Below, one piece after another: positions 41,186-53,779 of a DNA stretch of 64,000 bases; within the stretch, counting starts at the first letter, position 1, and the number at the start of each line of letters is the position of its first letter. Made by a program: the position numbers and the translations under genes. Where the stretch lies: the NCBI GenBank assembly GCA_020631735.1, contig CM036158.1, forward strand, positions 81,727,914 through 81,791,913, in the 5' to 3' direction. The DNA is from Saccharum officinarum (taxonomy: Eukaryota > Streptophyta > Magnoliopsida > Poales > Poaceae). The notes under the pieces were generated by a model. It searched no databases and had not been told where the DNA came from. It saw only the letters and a list, made by a program, of their open reading frames with translations.

Positions 41186-41511
41186 GACTCCTTTTGTTTT
41201 GTTCTCGTGTTAATGCCTCACCATTTGTTGTTCCCCGTCCACCGCCCGCACCCCCCCGGCGGACGCGCGCCACCGCCGCCCTCGATGGGCGCCCGAGCCG
41301 GACAGCCCCCCCCCCCCCGCGCGCGTTGAGCAGCGCCCCTCGCCCCGCCCCACCAGCGGAGAGCAGCGCCCCCACGGCCGCGCCCTCCACGCGCGCTCGA
41401 GCCAGGGCGCCGAGAGCCACCCCCCGTACTTCGGCCCCGATAGCAGCCCCCCGCGCCCGAGCTAAGGTAATCCCGTTTCCCTAATTTTTTAAAATTTTTT
41501 ATGTATTTTGA

Positions 41512-41766
41512 TTGTTAGTTAGATTAGTTAGTTTAGTTAGTATTGTTAGTATAAATAGTTAGTTTAGTTGGTATCATTAGTAAAGTTAGCATAGTTAGTA
41601 TAGATATTATAAATAGTTATTTTAGTTAGTATGATTAGTAAAGTTAGTATAGTTAGTGTAGGTATTATAAATAGTTAGAATAGTTAGTGTGTTTAGTTTA
41701 GATCAGTGAAGTTAGTATAGGTGGTATAAGTAGTTACTTTAGTTAGTTTAGTTATAGTATAGTTAG
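41512..41766 (+). repeat. degenerate TTAGTATAG tandem array
   Basis: About 250 bp built from TTAGT plus (A/T)TAG-type units (for example GTTAGTATAGTTAGT), with larger blocks such as TATTATAAATAGTTA repeated. It lies between the left TIR and the first transposase exon. Confidence 0.85.
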
Positions 41767-41767
41767 T

Positions 41768-44700
41768 TTGTTTGCACGACTTGATGAAGTTTGCTCGAAT
41801 AGTTTTCAGATGGATTGTTGTGTCCGAGTTTATTTTAGAGGAATTGTTAGGAAAGAAGATGGTGAGTTTGAGGATATGAAAGAGGAGTTGGAATGGTTTG
41901 ATGAACCACCGAGCTTCAATGGCCTTTGTGTGCGTTTGAACGCAAAGTTTGGCGGTGATTTCACAATCAAGGGGAGATTTGACAGTGGGAAGACTCAGGT
42001 AAAATATGTCCTGATGCCTTTGGGCGACCCTGCTCATTGGTCCTGCTACACTAAGGTTCTCACAGGCTCGAACTCACCCATTGCTGAGGTGGTTGTGGAG
42101 AATGGGTACAGGTTAGAGGATGGTCATCATGACGATGTTGGAGGTGACGAAGAAGCAGTTCCATTCATATCCAGTCAGTTGTATATAAGGGTGGGCAAAA
42201 TACCCGATACCCAATTCCTGAACCTGAATTACCCGAACCCAGACCCGAAGTACCTGAACCCGAAATACCCGATCACAATTTCGGATACTGATTGTAAAAA
42301 CCCAAAATTAGTTTGGGTAATTCGGGTAATGTTTCCCGGTACCCGAACTATCCAAATTACCTGAAATATCTCAAATATTTGCTCTTCTATTCCTAATATG
42401 AAGACATGAAGTATTCTAATGCCATATAAATATATTATTTGGTATGAATTAATGTAGATTTATGCTAACTTGATAATTTATTTGTTGGTAATTGATATGA
42501 AGACATGATGTGATTTATATGACTATTGTTTATTGCTTTAAAATGGTACTTGAATTCTTCCAAAATAGTTGGTTTTGTCAATTTTGAGTATATCGGGTAA
42601 AACCCGAACCCGAACCCGAATTATCGGGTACCCGAAATTTCAGGTAATACTTTTTCGGGGCAAAAATCGGGTAACAATTTTTAATACCCGAATTTCCAAC
42701 TACCCGAATTACCCGACCCGAATTTTTCGGGTAACCCGAATGCCCACCCTTAGTTGTATATGGATGGTCAGTTGACGCAGGAGTAGTTGCATTCACATCT
42801 AGTAGGTTGTATAAGCAACGACTTCGATGTGAGGGAGTTCGAACATGAAGAGCAGGAGCAGGCGGAAGAGAACTGGTTCGGTCATGACAACGACGACGAC
42901 GACGATGATGATAGAGCTGCCCATGCGACGCCGGTTCATGCTACAACGTCCGATGTTCCACTTTCGGTGCTTCATGCCATGCCGACTCAGGGCAGGCTGG
43001 TCCATGATTTGCCAGAGGGTGGTGCGTCGTATTTTGATTCGTGGGGTAGGATCAGCAAAGCACAACATTATGTTGCACCGCCCCCTTACACAGAGGCAGA
43101 ACTCATGCAACTGAGCTAGGGTGGTATACCTTTATGTGGTGGTCCGAACTACAGGGATGTCAGCATGGTACATATGGCAGTTTATGACACAGGTCTGCAG
43201 ATGTGTGCAGAATCACTGTATAACCATGAGCATGTAATCCTTCAGAAGGGCATGATATTCAATACAATGTCAGAGATGAAGCTCTTTCTTCAGGATTATG
43301 CTGTGTACCACCATAGGCCATACTTGGTGACTCATTCCGACAAGAACCTAAGGTACCACATTACCTGCAAAGCAGGTTTTCCATGCCAGTGGAGGCTTAC
43401 TGCAAGGAAGAAAGCGAGTGATGGCAAATGGAGGATAAGTAAATTGGTCCAACCCTATTTATGCTTGGATAACAAGGGGAAGGAATATCATCCGCAGCTC
43501 ACTGCACGTTACCTTGCCCATCGTATATTGGGGCTCGTTGACAAGGACAATGACGTCTCGGTGTCTTATTTACAGCAGTCCATATATGAGCTTGTAAAGT
43601 ATTATGTGAAGTATGACAAGGCTTGGCGTGCAAAGCAAATTGCACTAGCGATCCGATGGGGTAGTTGGGAGGAGGCGTACAACCGGGTTTTCCGAATATT
43701 GTCTGCAATGAATTACTACAACCATGGCATGAAATGGTTTGTGGACACCAGTGGGATGTCTTTGCAGAACCTGGTGAGGCATGTGCTACACCATGTTTTC
43801 TGGTCGTTTGCTCAGACGGAGCATGCTTTCCAGTTCTATAGGCCAGTGGTACTTGTTGATGGCACTTTCTTGATGGAAAAGTATAGGGGCACTTTGATGA
43901 TGGCTGCAACGGTTGATCCGGAGGACCAGATAGTACCAATGGTTTTTTGCTTTGATAGAGAGAGAGAACAATTCGTTGTGGTCATGGTTTATGCGGCTTC
44001 TACATACCCAAGTGCTTGGGGCATCACGCACTATATGTTTGATCTCGGACCGGCACGTAGGGATTCTCTATGCCGCCGGTGAAGATATCGAAGGGTTCTC
44101 ACCTTTGGTGCATAGATGGTGCATGTGCCATTTTATAACTAATTTCTAGCGGCGTCAAAGGAAGAAGGAGGTTAGTGACATGGTTAAGGCTCTATGTTGT
44201 GTGCGTACAGAGTACCAGTTTAAGGAGAAAATGAGAGAACTAGACAAAGTGATGAACCAAGCCACCAAGACATGGTTACAAGACTAGATGGAACAGAAGG
44301 AAAAGTGGGCACTAGCATACGACAAGGATGGATTTAGGTACGACATTATGACCACCAACTCGTCCGAGTCTTTCAACCGTGTGTTCATCGGAGTTCGCTC
44401 ATTGCCAGTGTCTAGGATTGTTGAGTTATCTTTCATGAAGTGCAACGAATATTTTGTGAAGAGGTGGGAGCTCACGTAGAGGAATATAAGGGAGGCTAGG
44501 GTGTGGGGAAAGGCAACCACACATTTTATTAAGGAGGGAGAGGAATTAGCCAAGCAGTAGATTGGCGAGCCATACGGACCTCACAGGCATATCTACAGTG
44601 TACTAGGTTGGGTGGCACAAGCATGGGCGGGGAGTGTTACGGTGAGAGAAACTACCGTGTCAATTTAGACAAAGTAGAGTGCAGTTGCAACGTCCCTCAG

Positions 44701-45096
44701 ATCATGCATGCCCCTTGCTCTCACATGATCATGGCCTATAGGATGTGCGGATATGACTACTTGGCTTTGCCATATATGTCTCCTTTGTACCTCCATTCAA
44801 ACACCGTTCGGGTATGGGAGAAGAGCTTCGAGCCTTACCTCGACCCATCATAGTGGCCCTCATATCATGGACCTGACTATGCACCCAATCTGGCCCTGCA
44901 GAAGTTGGGCAAGAGCAGAAGGAAGAAGAAGCGTCTCAAGGGGGATATGGATGCTATGAAAGGGTACGACAATGATATGTACAGAGGGGGAGACTTCAAC
45001 GAGACACATGGTAGGAATTTGTGCTCGGTTTACAAGCAACCGGGTCACAAGACTAGCAGGCATAGAAGACCTGGACAACAGGTCTGTCCATATTAG
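41768..45096 (+). pseudogene. MULE transposase (mudrA type) with SWIM zinc finger, decayed
   Basis: Parts in order: an N-terminal region (41768-42177), interrupted by a hAT MITE; an Asp-rich linker (about 42800-43080); the DNA-binding transposase region (about 43230-43480, FLQDYAVYHHRPYLV, CKAGFPCQWRL); the MULE catalytic domain (about 43830-44120, VLVDGTFLMEKYRGTLM, then WSWFMRLL and CLISDRHVGI); and a SWIM finger (about 44675-44745, CSCNVPQIMHAPCSHM), followed by a basic tail. MULE transposases cut the element at its inverted repeats using a DDE site; the first Asp (VDGTF) and second (SDRH) are visible. Breaks: a stop at 43117-43119, a frameshift near 43960, and stops near 44147, 44285, 44477 and 44558, so no functional protein can be made. 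Strong match in order and motifs; exon boundaries were not defined. Confidence 0.92.
42186..42752. mobile_element. hAT-type MITE, 567 bp, inside MULE transposase gene
   Basis: A perfect 8-bp duplication GTTGTATA (42178-42185 and 42753-42760) and 12-bp perfect inverted ends TAAGGGTGGGCA define it. Both ends are rich in ACCCGAA/TTCGGGT repeats that form long imperfect stems; the middle is AT-rich. It encodes nothing. It splits the transposase reading frame and so is younger than the MULE. Confidence 0.95.
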
Positions 45097-47474
45097 TTTG
45101 TTAGGATAACATAGTATGCCTGTTCTTATTTGTACCGTCAATGCCATTATGTTTTGTTGTAACATATGTTGTTATTCCTGTTGTCTAAATGTATGTTGTA
45201 ATATTCAGTTATTAATACTATTTGCACTAACTCTCTTTTTCTAATCTAAAACTGGATGGAGGAAGCTCATCCTCTGAGGTGTCACCCGCTCTACCCCTCC
45301 TTGACTAAGACTATGACAAGGACCACCGGGCGGCTCACATGGAGTACGGGCCTATGGACAAGCAGCTGCCCCTTCTGAAGCCGCGCACACATACCCGACA
45401 GCTCAAGTGGGACGAGCGTTACGCGCCGTACATATGACATGCTGGTTTCCTCGAGCTTGTCCACGTGTTCCGAGAAGGTCTTCCGCCCCTGAACCCCGCA
45501 CTTCTTAGTACAGTTGTGGACAGGTAACTTATTTTTCCCCTAAGACAGGTGTTGTAGAATGATATTTGAAGTATGTAACCTTTTTTCACCTAACACAGGT
45601 GGAGGCCGGAGACCCACACTTTCCACCTTCCTTGCGGCAAGATGACCATGACTCTAGAGGAAGTGAAGGCAATACTTTGCCTTCGTATTGGTGGCAGTTG
45701 TGTGACTGGCGTAGTGGACAGCGACAGTTGGAGGCAGAAGGTGTACGAGTTCTGTGGCCACTACCTAGAGGACGAGGAGGAAACTAAGAAGCATAAGTAA
45801 ACTACTTAATTGCTTCTCGTTGTTTTCATTGCAGCCTTTGTTTCAAATCGATGGCCTCTAATTGTTTTTGCAAATTTCAGGAAAATTTCCGGTGTCACGT
45901 CATAGTGGCTCATAGGGCGCTTCGATAACCTCGACACACATGCTGGGCCGGGTACCATGGAGACATACGCTCGGGTGTGGCTATGGCACTTTCTTGGTAC
46001 ATTCTTGTTCCCCGACGCATCGGGCAACATCGTCAGCTGGATCTTCCTAGACATACTACGTCGGCCTTGGGAGAACATCGCCCTGTTCAGTTAGGGCAGC
46101 GCAGTCCTAGCGTGGACGTACAAGCAGCTGTGCATTGCTTGCCATCGCGGATCGGGCTACCCGTCGCTTGGTGGTTGCTCGTACCTGCTGCAGATCTGGA
46201 TCTGGTACCGGTGGCCTGTCGGGCAGCCCAGAATGGCTGGTTTGCCCGTAAGTAATTTACTATAAAACTAATTACATTAGCATTGTGTACGAAACTTTAT
46301 TTAAGAAATGACTAATTCATTTTTGTGTACAATGCAGGTTTGGGAGCATGAGGATACAATGCCTACAACCTTGTGGGTTTAGAGCGGGGCAGAGCAGGTC
46401 ACAGAGAATGCAGAGCGCAAGTACAGGGAGTACACCGACTTGATTGACGTGCTAACACACATGCATGTACATTGGGGTCTTTGATTTGTATGGTATTAGT
46501 TTATCTTGTCAATGTTAAAGACTAACTGAATTGCCATTTGCTAGGTGCATTTATGTGCACTAACACCGTTTGTACTTGTTGCAGTGTGGACCGCAAGCTG
46601 AGGATGAAGCAGAAGGACTGGCGTGAGATACACGCACAATACATTGAGAGGTAGGAGAGAAGGGAGAAGCAGCCGCTACAGGATGGCCCGCCACATGACC
46701 CACACGCCTTCAACAAGTACCTATGGTGGCTTCACAGGTCAACCCGTGTGCATGTGAGGCAGGCGTACAAGGGGGGAGAACTTTCCACCGACTCCAAGGA
46801 CGACATTGTCACCGACGAATATAAAGAGGTGACTATGTGCGAGATGTAGCCATAGAGGGCCCCCCTTCAGAGATACGTGGTAATATCCTAGGTCCCTGCA
46901 CTTTGGGTGGATTGTATTCCAGTTTTAGTAAATTGTAACATCAAGGTGAAACCTCGTTTGTGTACGCAGACCAGACAATTGTCAATGATGTCCAACGAAG
47001 CAGTGTTTCAACTACACGATTGCAGGAATAAAGGGTGAGGCGCGCTTGAGACATTTGTGCACGTAAACAACACGTTGAAAATATCCTATAATGTTGTACG
47101 AGTCAAAGGGTTGTCCTAAATATATTGAGTCCACACATGTGTTTGCAGAAAATGAGCAAGAGTTTGAGGAAGCTAGCCCAGAAGTTGAGCTGCATGGACA
47201 CTCCGTGGGAGCCGCCAGCAAACCCTCCGTTTTACCGGAGGACAACTTCGCCTTCTCTGAGGACACCAGCGGGCTCTTCGGACCCCATGGCAGGGTCGAC
47301 CTCCGACGTGCGTACACCACCACACCACCCCGACAAGGCCCCAATTGAGGTAGAGGATGACGAGGATGATGACTCAAAGTCATCTGACGAGGACGAGGCA
47401 CTGGGCTTCGACATACACCAGCATAGGCACCCTACGCAGCAGGGCCCTTTCTACCTCGGTCCTTTCTAGCATGC

Positions 47475-50400
47475 TGTAACGGATCAACGTAATTATACGA
47501 GATTAAGTAAGAAAATCTTCCACCGAGGCGGTTAATTTATCAAACTTAAACCCGTATAACCCGAGATTCCGTGAAATCACGAGGGATTTCAAACCAACCA
47601 ACATACAACCAAGATCGTACTGATTTAGCAGCCACAGTTCACATGATACATAGAGTTCATAATAAAAGTGGAGTACATCGAAGTTCGGAATAAAAGTTAT
47701 TACAACATAGTTCAAAATACCATAGCGGAAGCAAGTAGTTTTACACACACACTTAATTCAAATACAGTGCCAGTAGATAGTCATGGTCCACAAAAGCATT
47801 AGAGAAGACGAATAGAGTGACCCTTGCCCAAGGTCCTAGTTGTCGCCCATCGCCGGATATAGACAGTTGGAGCAGTACCCATAGTACATCTGACCATCTG
47901 CAACAATAATGGAAACAACGTCCTGAGTACGAGAATGTACTCAGCTAGACTTACCCGTCATAAACCAGAAATAAAGGACACCAAGGATCATGCAAGGCTT
48001 TATAGATTGGACTGGCTTGACTCATTTGCGAAAAGCATAAGTTGTTATGAAAAACTATACCAGTACTTTTTGCATCACTTTTAGTATAACCTATTCAAGC
48101 CAGGTAAGCACCTATTGCTAAAACAATCACTTGATTCATCATTAACATTCTAGATTACCATATCAGGTTTAGCATTTTCAACATCATTCACTTAACCATC
48201 AGTGTTCCATTAATGTTACTACGATGCCATAGCTTGAGTCAAGTGCTCACTAACCGGGAGCGACGACGATTCGAATCGAATTCCTATCCAGCTGGAGATT
48301 TATTCCTCACACAAACCCTGCTTCCCCCGTCAGGGTCGCATAGATCACCAATGACACTTTCCAAGAAGCCGCGGGATAACAATCATGGATCACACTACCC
48401 AGGGACCGCCCGACTGCCAGGACGCATCTTGGGCTCACTCTTCGCGTCCCTGTTACACCCACTTCAACACCAGTCTACCAACCCGAGTTTATCACGGCTC
48501 GAAAAGTGTCACTAGCTTCACGGTCGAAAGGTACTTTATTCAGCCAGCTAAATGTGAGGCATGCGTTCAATATGACAAGAGGGACGAGTAACGATCGGTC
48601 CTTAATCGACACAGACGAAATCACTATAGTCAAAAACCCTATAAGACTCCGCTCGGTCTTCGTTTATCCATCAACACTTGGTTACTTTTTATGATCACAA
48701 TTATAGCTAACCATAATCTGGTATCCACCTATAACTCGCAGGTGACAGGAAATCACCCGACTTCTACCGGTCTAAGCATGGCTAAGCAATTTACTCGATC
48801 CTGACCTAACAGGGTGAAAGATAATCCGGTGGCCAAGGTAATAATGCAACAATGGTTTCACTCAACTCGTATAACTTAATGCAACTATATATATAACTAT
48901 AGTTCATATAGTAAAGAACAACTTTTATAAAATAGGAGACTTAAAATACTCCGGGGCTTGCCTCTTTCGAACGAGCTAGGATGGTGGTCGACGCACTCTG
49001 GCAGCTCCTCGCCTGACTCTTCCTCCTCGGGCACCTCCTGTGCCTGGGGCTCCTGCTGCTCCGTCCAAGCCTGCTCCTCCTGTACTGCTACCTGCGACTC
49101 TTCCTGCGATCCTGTATGATGCAAGTGCATAAGTAATCATGCGAATGATGCATCAGATTGTGGTGGAGTGCTTTGATGACATGTGATGCAGATGAGCACA
49201 TGGAATGAGCTGTTTAAATATAACTATTTCTTCTACAAGGTAGTTAACGTTATCCAAGAACATATACCCTAAAACATGCACCTTATTCTTCTATTAGTTA
49301 GCCTATCATCTACACATACAAGTGAACCTAAGCTACCAAAGCTTACCAACCTAACTCAACCACAACATCAGCAAGGCATAATAATGCTTCAAAGATGCAC
49401 CAAACATATTTTATTTCTCTTAATTTCTCATAAAGAATAATCTTTTATTTCCTATTTAACTAGGGTTACACAGCAACACCTATTTCTGGTGTAGATAAAA
49501 ATCTACCAAAATTACAGTAGATTACTCTTAACCTAACTAACCTACTACTAAATTTTCATGAGAATTGCCTATGTAAAACTGTCTGTACAAAATAAACAAG
49601 TTATAGCCTAAATATGAGCATGAAATTATTTTGTACTAGAAAAAGTATCAAACAACAGATTTCACATTTTTCCTAGGTTACTAACAGTAAACTAACATAC
49701 TGCAGAAATTATCACATGTATGTTCTATACAAATTTAGCCCTCTACTAAAAATAACAAAGATTATCAATTAAAAGCATTTGAACTACACTTCAAAAATTT
49801 CTCACAGAACATGCTTCACTAATATTTTTCCTAGAAAGTACATCACTAATAAAGATTAAAACAACAAGAATCACATTTTTCCCTTCATTATTTTATTTAC
49901 TACATATTTTCTAAGATATCAGCATTTATAGCAATTAAATAAATTTGCACAGCAAAGTGTTACAAAAATAACATGAGATATTTTTAAACTGTAGATCTAT
50001 TCAAGAGGAACATTTCAAGATTTGTTTCATAATTTTTGGAGCTATAAATTGTACACAAACATTTCTAAAGTACTTTCTTTTCCCAAAATAAATAGAAATT
50101 CGAAAACTAATTCTGAAATCGTTTAACGGGCCAGCCCACTCGACAACACCGGCCCACGGCCGAATTCAGCTGGAGCGCCGCGCGGGAAAAAAACAAGAGG
50201 CGGCCCGGCTTGGCGGTTCGGCCCAAGGCCGCTGGCCCAGCAGGCAGAGAGGGGGGGCGGAACGCGGGGCGCGCCCACGGGTGCCGGCGTCCCGACGTCG
50301 TGGGGGCGAAGCGGTGGTCGCCGTCGGCCAACGGCCGTCCTCCGGCTCCAAGTTGCAACCCCGAGCACGCATGACTCCCGCGCAAGGATGGCGAGCACGA

Positions 50401-51405
50401 TCGCGCGAAGCAAGGGAAGAAGGAGGGAGCGAGGGCGCCGGTGGCGGAGCTCGAGCCCGGCGGCTGGCGACGGTGGCGCGCGCAGGAAAAGGATAAATTG
50501 AGCCTCACCGTCATCGAACAAGGGATACCGAGCCCCGTTCGGAGAAGAGGAGAAGGTGGCGGAGCCGGTGGCGAGACGAATCGGGAGGTGACGCGGCCGT
50601 TGAGCGGGAACGGCGGTGTTCGTCTCGGGCGGAGCGGCGGCGGCGCGAGGAGGCGAGAGCGGCGGCTGCTGCTCGCGCGAAGCCGAGCGAGGCGAAAACG
50701 GGGGTGTGCTGGCGAGGGAGGAGCGGGCGCGGCTTCAAGGCGCGTGGCGCGGCCGGTGGAGCCCACGGCTCGCCACCCGTACGCCGGAGGCGGCGAGCGG
50801 CGGCCACGCGGCGGCCACGGCCTGAGTGCGGCGTGCGCTGGCATGGGCGGCGCATGAGACGGGCCAGGCCGGCTTCGGCCGTGGGCCGAGAAGTGAGGCG
50901 GCGGCCCAGCCAAGTGAAAATCTATTTTCCTTTTATAATAAATATTTTTCAGATTTATTTCTTTGTTTCAAAAGTGAATTTGAAGATGAAAAAGAGGTTT
51001 TCAGAATTTTTGCCCAAAATAAAAGTTGTTCAAAATTTTATTCTCTACAACTTTCATGTAGAACATTTTTCAAAATTCTTAATAGATTTTGAATTTAGGA
51101 TTTAAAGCTAAGTTGTTAATCAAAAATCTATTTGTTTAGAATATTTTTAAAATAAAATTTGAGAAAAACTTGAATTCAAGAATTGCTCCAAAAATCATGT
51201 TAATTTATTCTAGATTATTTAAAATTGCTAATACCGAAAAGTATACTACCTTTTTGGCACTTACATCAAAGTTAGGGTTCTAATTAGTTGCTTTTCAAAT
51301 TTAAATTTAAAAGAGCTATATTTCATGCAATGCTAGTCATGAAATGATGCTGAATGCTTTATGCTTTGAAATGATAATGCATGCTTAACACCTAGGGGTG
51401 TTACA
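47475..51405 (-). repeat. solo LTR of a gypsy-like family (3931 bp)
   Basis: On the minus strand it begins TGTAACACCCCTAGGTGTTA and ends CCGTTACA. The flanks are CATGC (47470-47474) and CATGG (51406-51410), a five-base duplication with one mismatch. No second LTR, primer site or internal region is present, so it arose by LTR-LTR recombination. It carries a GC-rich block (about 50110-50920) and the splice-like hairpin module at 47898-47954. Length, start, block order and module resemble the LTR of element B, suggesting a related family. Overlapping GC-rich frames inside are not genes. Confidence 0.85.
47898..47954 (-). other. splice-like hairpin module in solo LTR
   Basis: Minus strand: GGTAAGT, then GAGTACATTCTCGTACTC, then pyrimidine-rich sequence ending TTGCAG; 57 nt from GT to AG. 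Compare 4483-4536. Confidence 0.5.
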
Positions 51406-51410
51406 CATGG

Positions 51411-51600
51411 TCCTTTCTAGCAGGGCTTCTCCCAGTCAGGCCCGTACCCGTAGGGCTCTATCCACCTCGGTCCTTTCTAGTAGGGCAACTTCTAGCACGT
51501 ATCTTTCCAGCAAAGCTCCTACCAGCACAGCCCGTACTAGCCCAGCCCATACCAGCACAGCTCATACCATTCCAGCCCGTACTAGAACAACCCGGTGGAC
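51411..51600 (+). repeat. short tandem coding repeats (CAGCACAGCYCRTAC type)
   Basis: Repeats of GGTCCTTTCTAGCAGGGC and (A/C)CAGCACAGCCCGTACTAG-like units encode Ser/Thr/Ala/Arg-rich peptide at the C-terminus of the PMD gene. A GGTCCTTTCTAGCA unit is also found left of the solo LTR (47457-47470). Confidence 0.8.
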
Positions 51601-51916
51601 CCTTCCTAGCACCAGGAGATTGGCATGTCGCAGCTTTTTGATGCCCCGTTGGGAACCCAATGAGACGAACAGGTAAAACTAAATAAGCAAATTTTCTTAT
51701 TTGTCTAGCCCATGTTATGTAAGAATGCCACAAATCTAACATCGATTTGTCTTTTATCTAAGCAGGGGTCGACCCATGTGCAGGGGACGAGCCATGCGCA
51801 GGGCTATGGACGGCAACACCGTCATCGGGACCACACAGACGTTGGCTACACCCCAATGTGTTGCCTACCAATCCGAAGAGACGAAGGCGGCTGAGGGAGC
51901 CTTACACTCCTAGGAC

Positions 51917-52641
51917 ATAGAGTGCATGTAAGCATAGCAAATATATAAGGATAACTTTTCGACGTTCAAAAAAATGATCTATGTGTTACTTACTAATGTC
52001 ATATATACTACAGGTTCACTTGGTTATTTTCATGGCAGGATGAAGTTGGAGACCCTTTGTTGCACTCTATGTCACCATTTATGTATCCAAGTCATGTGTC
52101 GAACAACCTACTTAGTGTTGAACTTATGTGTCCTAGCAGTGTGTCGAAATAATTTGCAACTTCATGTATTTGAAAGTAATGTGTGTCCAGTGAACTTGTA
52201 ATGTGCAACTTATTTGAAACTAATGGATTTGAGCTTGTAATGTGATGTTTTATGTGTCCCAGTGAACTTGTAATGTGCAACTTCATGTGATGAGCCTTAT
52301 GTTTTCATGAGCCTTATGTTCTCCTCAGCAAACGGGACTTCGATGCAATACTAGTGATGTGGAACATTCTTTTAGCTTACATTCTACTTTTCAAGCTCAC
52401 TTGTATATACTATACGTACTAGCAAACCGGTATAAATGGTATAAATTGTATCACACCTAACAAGTGACATGCTAGAAATAAAACACTTGTACGATCGAGG
52501 GAAACAGTAGTCAAATGGTACACACTTATTACAAGGTTCAACAGTTCCACTATCACTTGCTCCAACATGAACATAGTTCAAACTCAAATACTAACATTAA
52601 CGAACTAAACAATGACATGTTGCAAACTAAACCTAGCATGC
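51917..52641. other. no gene; short repeat block
   Basis: Between the convergent PMD and zinc-finger pseudogenes. GTGTCC(C)AGTGAACTTGTAATGTGCAACTT-type units are repeated (about 52183-52290), and CATGAGCCTTATGTT is doubled near 52290-52320. No supported gene. Confidence 0.6.
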
Positions 52642-53323
52642 CTAATAATGATCCCACATATTGAACTGAGTTGCGCCTTCCCCATAGTTACCCCTCATTG
52701 ACGATGGCGGTGGCGGTGGCGGCGGAGAAGGAGAAGGAGGACCGTGCTTCTTATGGTATGGGCAGTGGCAGTATGGATCATTGCATAGTGGCTCCTCTGC
52801 ATCGTTGATGCTGTCGTCCTCCGACTTGTCCCTGTTGCCACTTCCAAGGCCATACTCTAGGTCAAAGATGCATCCCTGTAGATATGTGATGTATTGTTGA
52901 TGGAAATAGATAGGAGGAGGATCGACCCATCGAGTGAACCCACATTTATCTGGGCAGCTTGAATCCTGAAAACACATGTACCAATAAGTATTTCTACAAA
53001 CCAAATACAAATCTAAAAAAATGAGAGTTAAAAGAAAATACAAATCCTCGCGGACATCTGAAGAAACGACAACCTCCACCATCACAGTCGTTGTACATCT
53101 GCACAACGCAATTCTCACCGTGGTGGTATTTTGGCCAATCTTCGGTGCGGTTGTCATATGATCTAAGAGGTCTCTCACGGGTGAAGTCACTCTTGCTCTC
53201 CAAAGGAAATTGTTCTATAGGTTCCTAAAAAGAATCAGGACCTAGAGAACCCTCCCACACAATTGGAGGTCCCTTCCTCACTCCCTTTCCTCTACCTCTG
53301 CTCGACGAACCTCCACCCGACAT
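52642..53323 (-). pseudogene. GRF-type zinc-finger gene in MULE, decayed
   Basis: On the minus strand an ATG at 53323-53321 starts MSGGGSSSRGRGKG. An in-frame TAG at 53225-53227 follows, and the frame then continues with FPLESKSDFTRERPLR and a Cys-rich segment (NCVVQMYNDCDGG then CRFFRCP). An intron-like break follows (acceptor TTTTCAG at about 52967), after which DSSCPDKCGFTRWVDPP and a Pro-rich acidic C-terminus (ending near 52642) are encoded. The Cys spacing with RFFRCP and CGFTRWVDPP resembles GRF zinc fingers, which bind nucleic acid. Such a gene facing the transposase is often seen in grass MULEs; I infer an accessory role. The stop makes this copy non-functional. Confidence 0.7.
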
Positions 53324-53779
53324 TTGAACTACAACTAAACAAGAAAACAAGTTGTGTGATGTGGACGAAAACATGGAGCACTATATATAGATGAAGAAAG
53401 GTTCACCATGAATGATACTTTAATAAAAATCTTTGTGTGTACTCATTTATTGAAACTGAAAAGGCTAAATGCTTCATCTGAAAAGCATACCAGTACTGTG
53501 TGGTCATTTCATTTGCAAAGGCTACATTGGTGTTTTGTCACTTCATGTGAAGACAGTACATCATTCAAAAATGAATTCAATAGGTATACGGATGCAATAG
53601 TAAACGAATCAAATGTTCCATGTTCAAAAACAGTAGAATTTTTTGGGTTCTATGATAATTAATTGTAATTGGATGATATGCTCATAAGACAACAAAATTA
53701 TTGGATGATATGTTCAAAACACTTGTTGTAGTTCAAATGTGTTGTCCTCGGAGTGCCAATAGTAAGCAAATCGGGCTTG

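Larger units (their letters stand above)
45240..51916 (+). pseudogene. plant mobile domain (PMD, PP7-long-form-like) gene in MULE, decayed and split by solo LTR
   Basis: Translated blocks match plant mobile domain proteins: LKWDERYAPYI, then HAGFLELVHVFREGLPPLNP (about 45395-45510), an intron at 45523-45599 with clean GT-AG ends, WRPETHTFHLPCGKMTMTL (from 45600), then ARVWLWHFLGTFLFPDASGN and WSWIF-like segments (about 45970-46060), and a C-terminal stretch up to 47470. In-frame stops lie near 45437, 45905, 46094 and 46380. The solo LTR at 47475-51405 splits a repeat-rich C-terminal exon; homologous repeats resume at 51406, and the last exon ends about 51916. PMD proteins such as MAIN/MAIL1 act in the nucleus in genome stability and silencing of transposons; transposon-borne PMD copies are known, but their job is unclear. 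This one is dead. Confidence 0.85.

Noticed and set aside
50107..50913. 268-codon minus-strand frame
   Set aside because: Same situation in the solo LTR; no domain and mirrored frames on the other strand.
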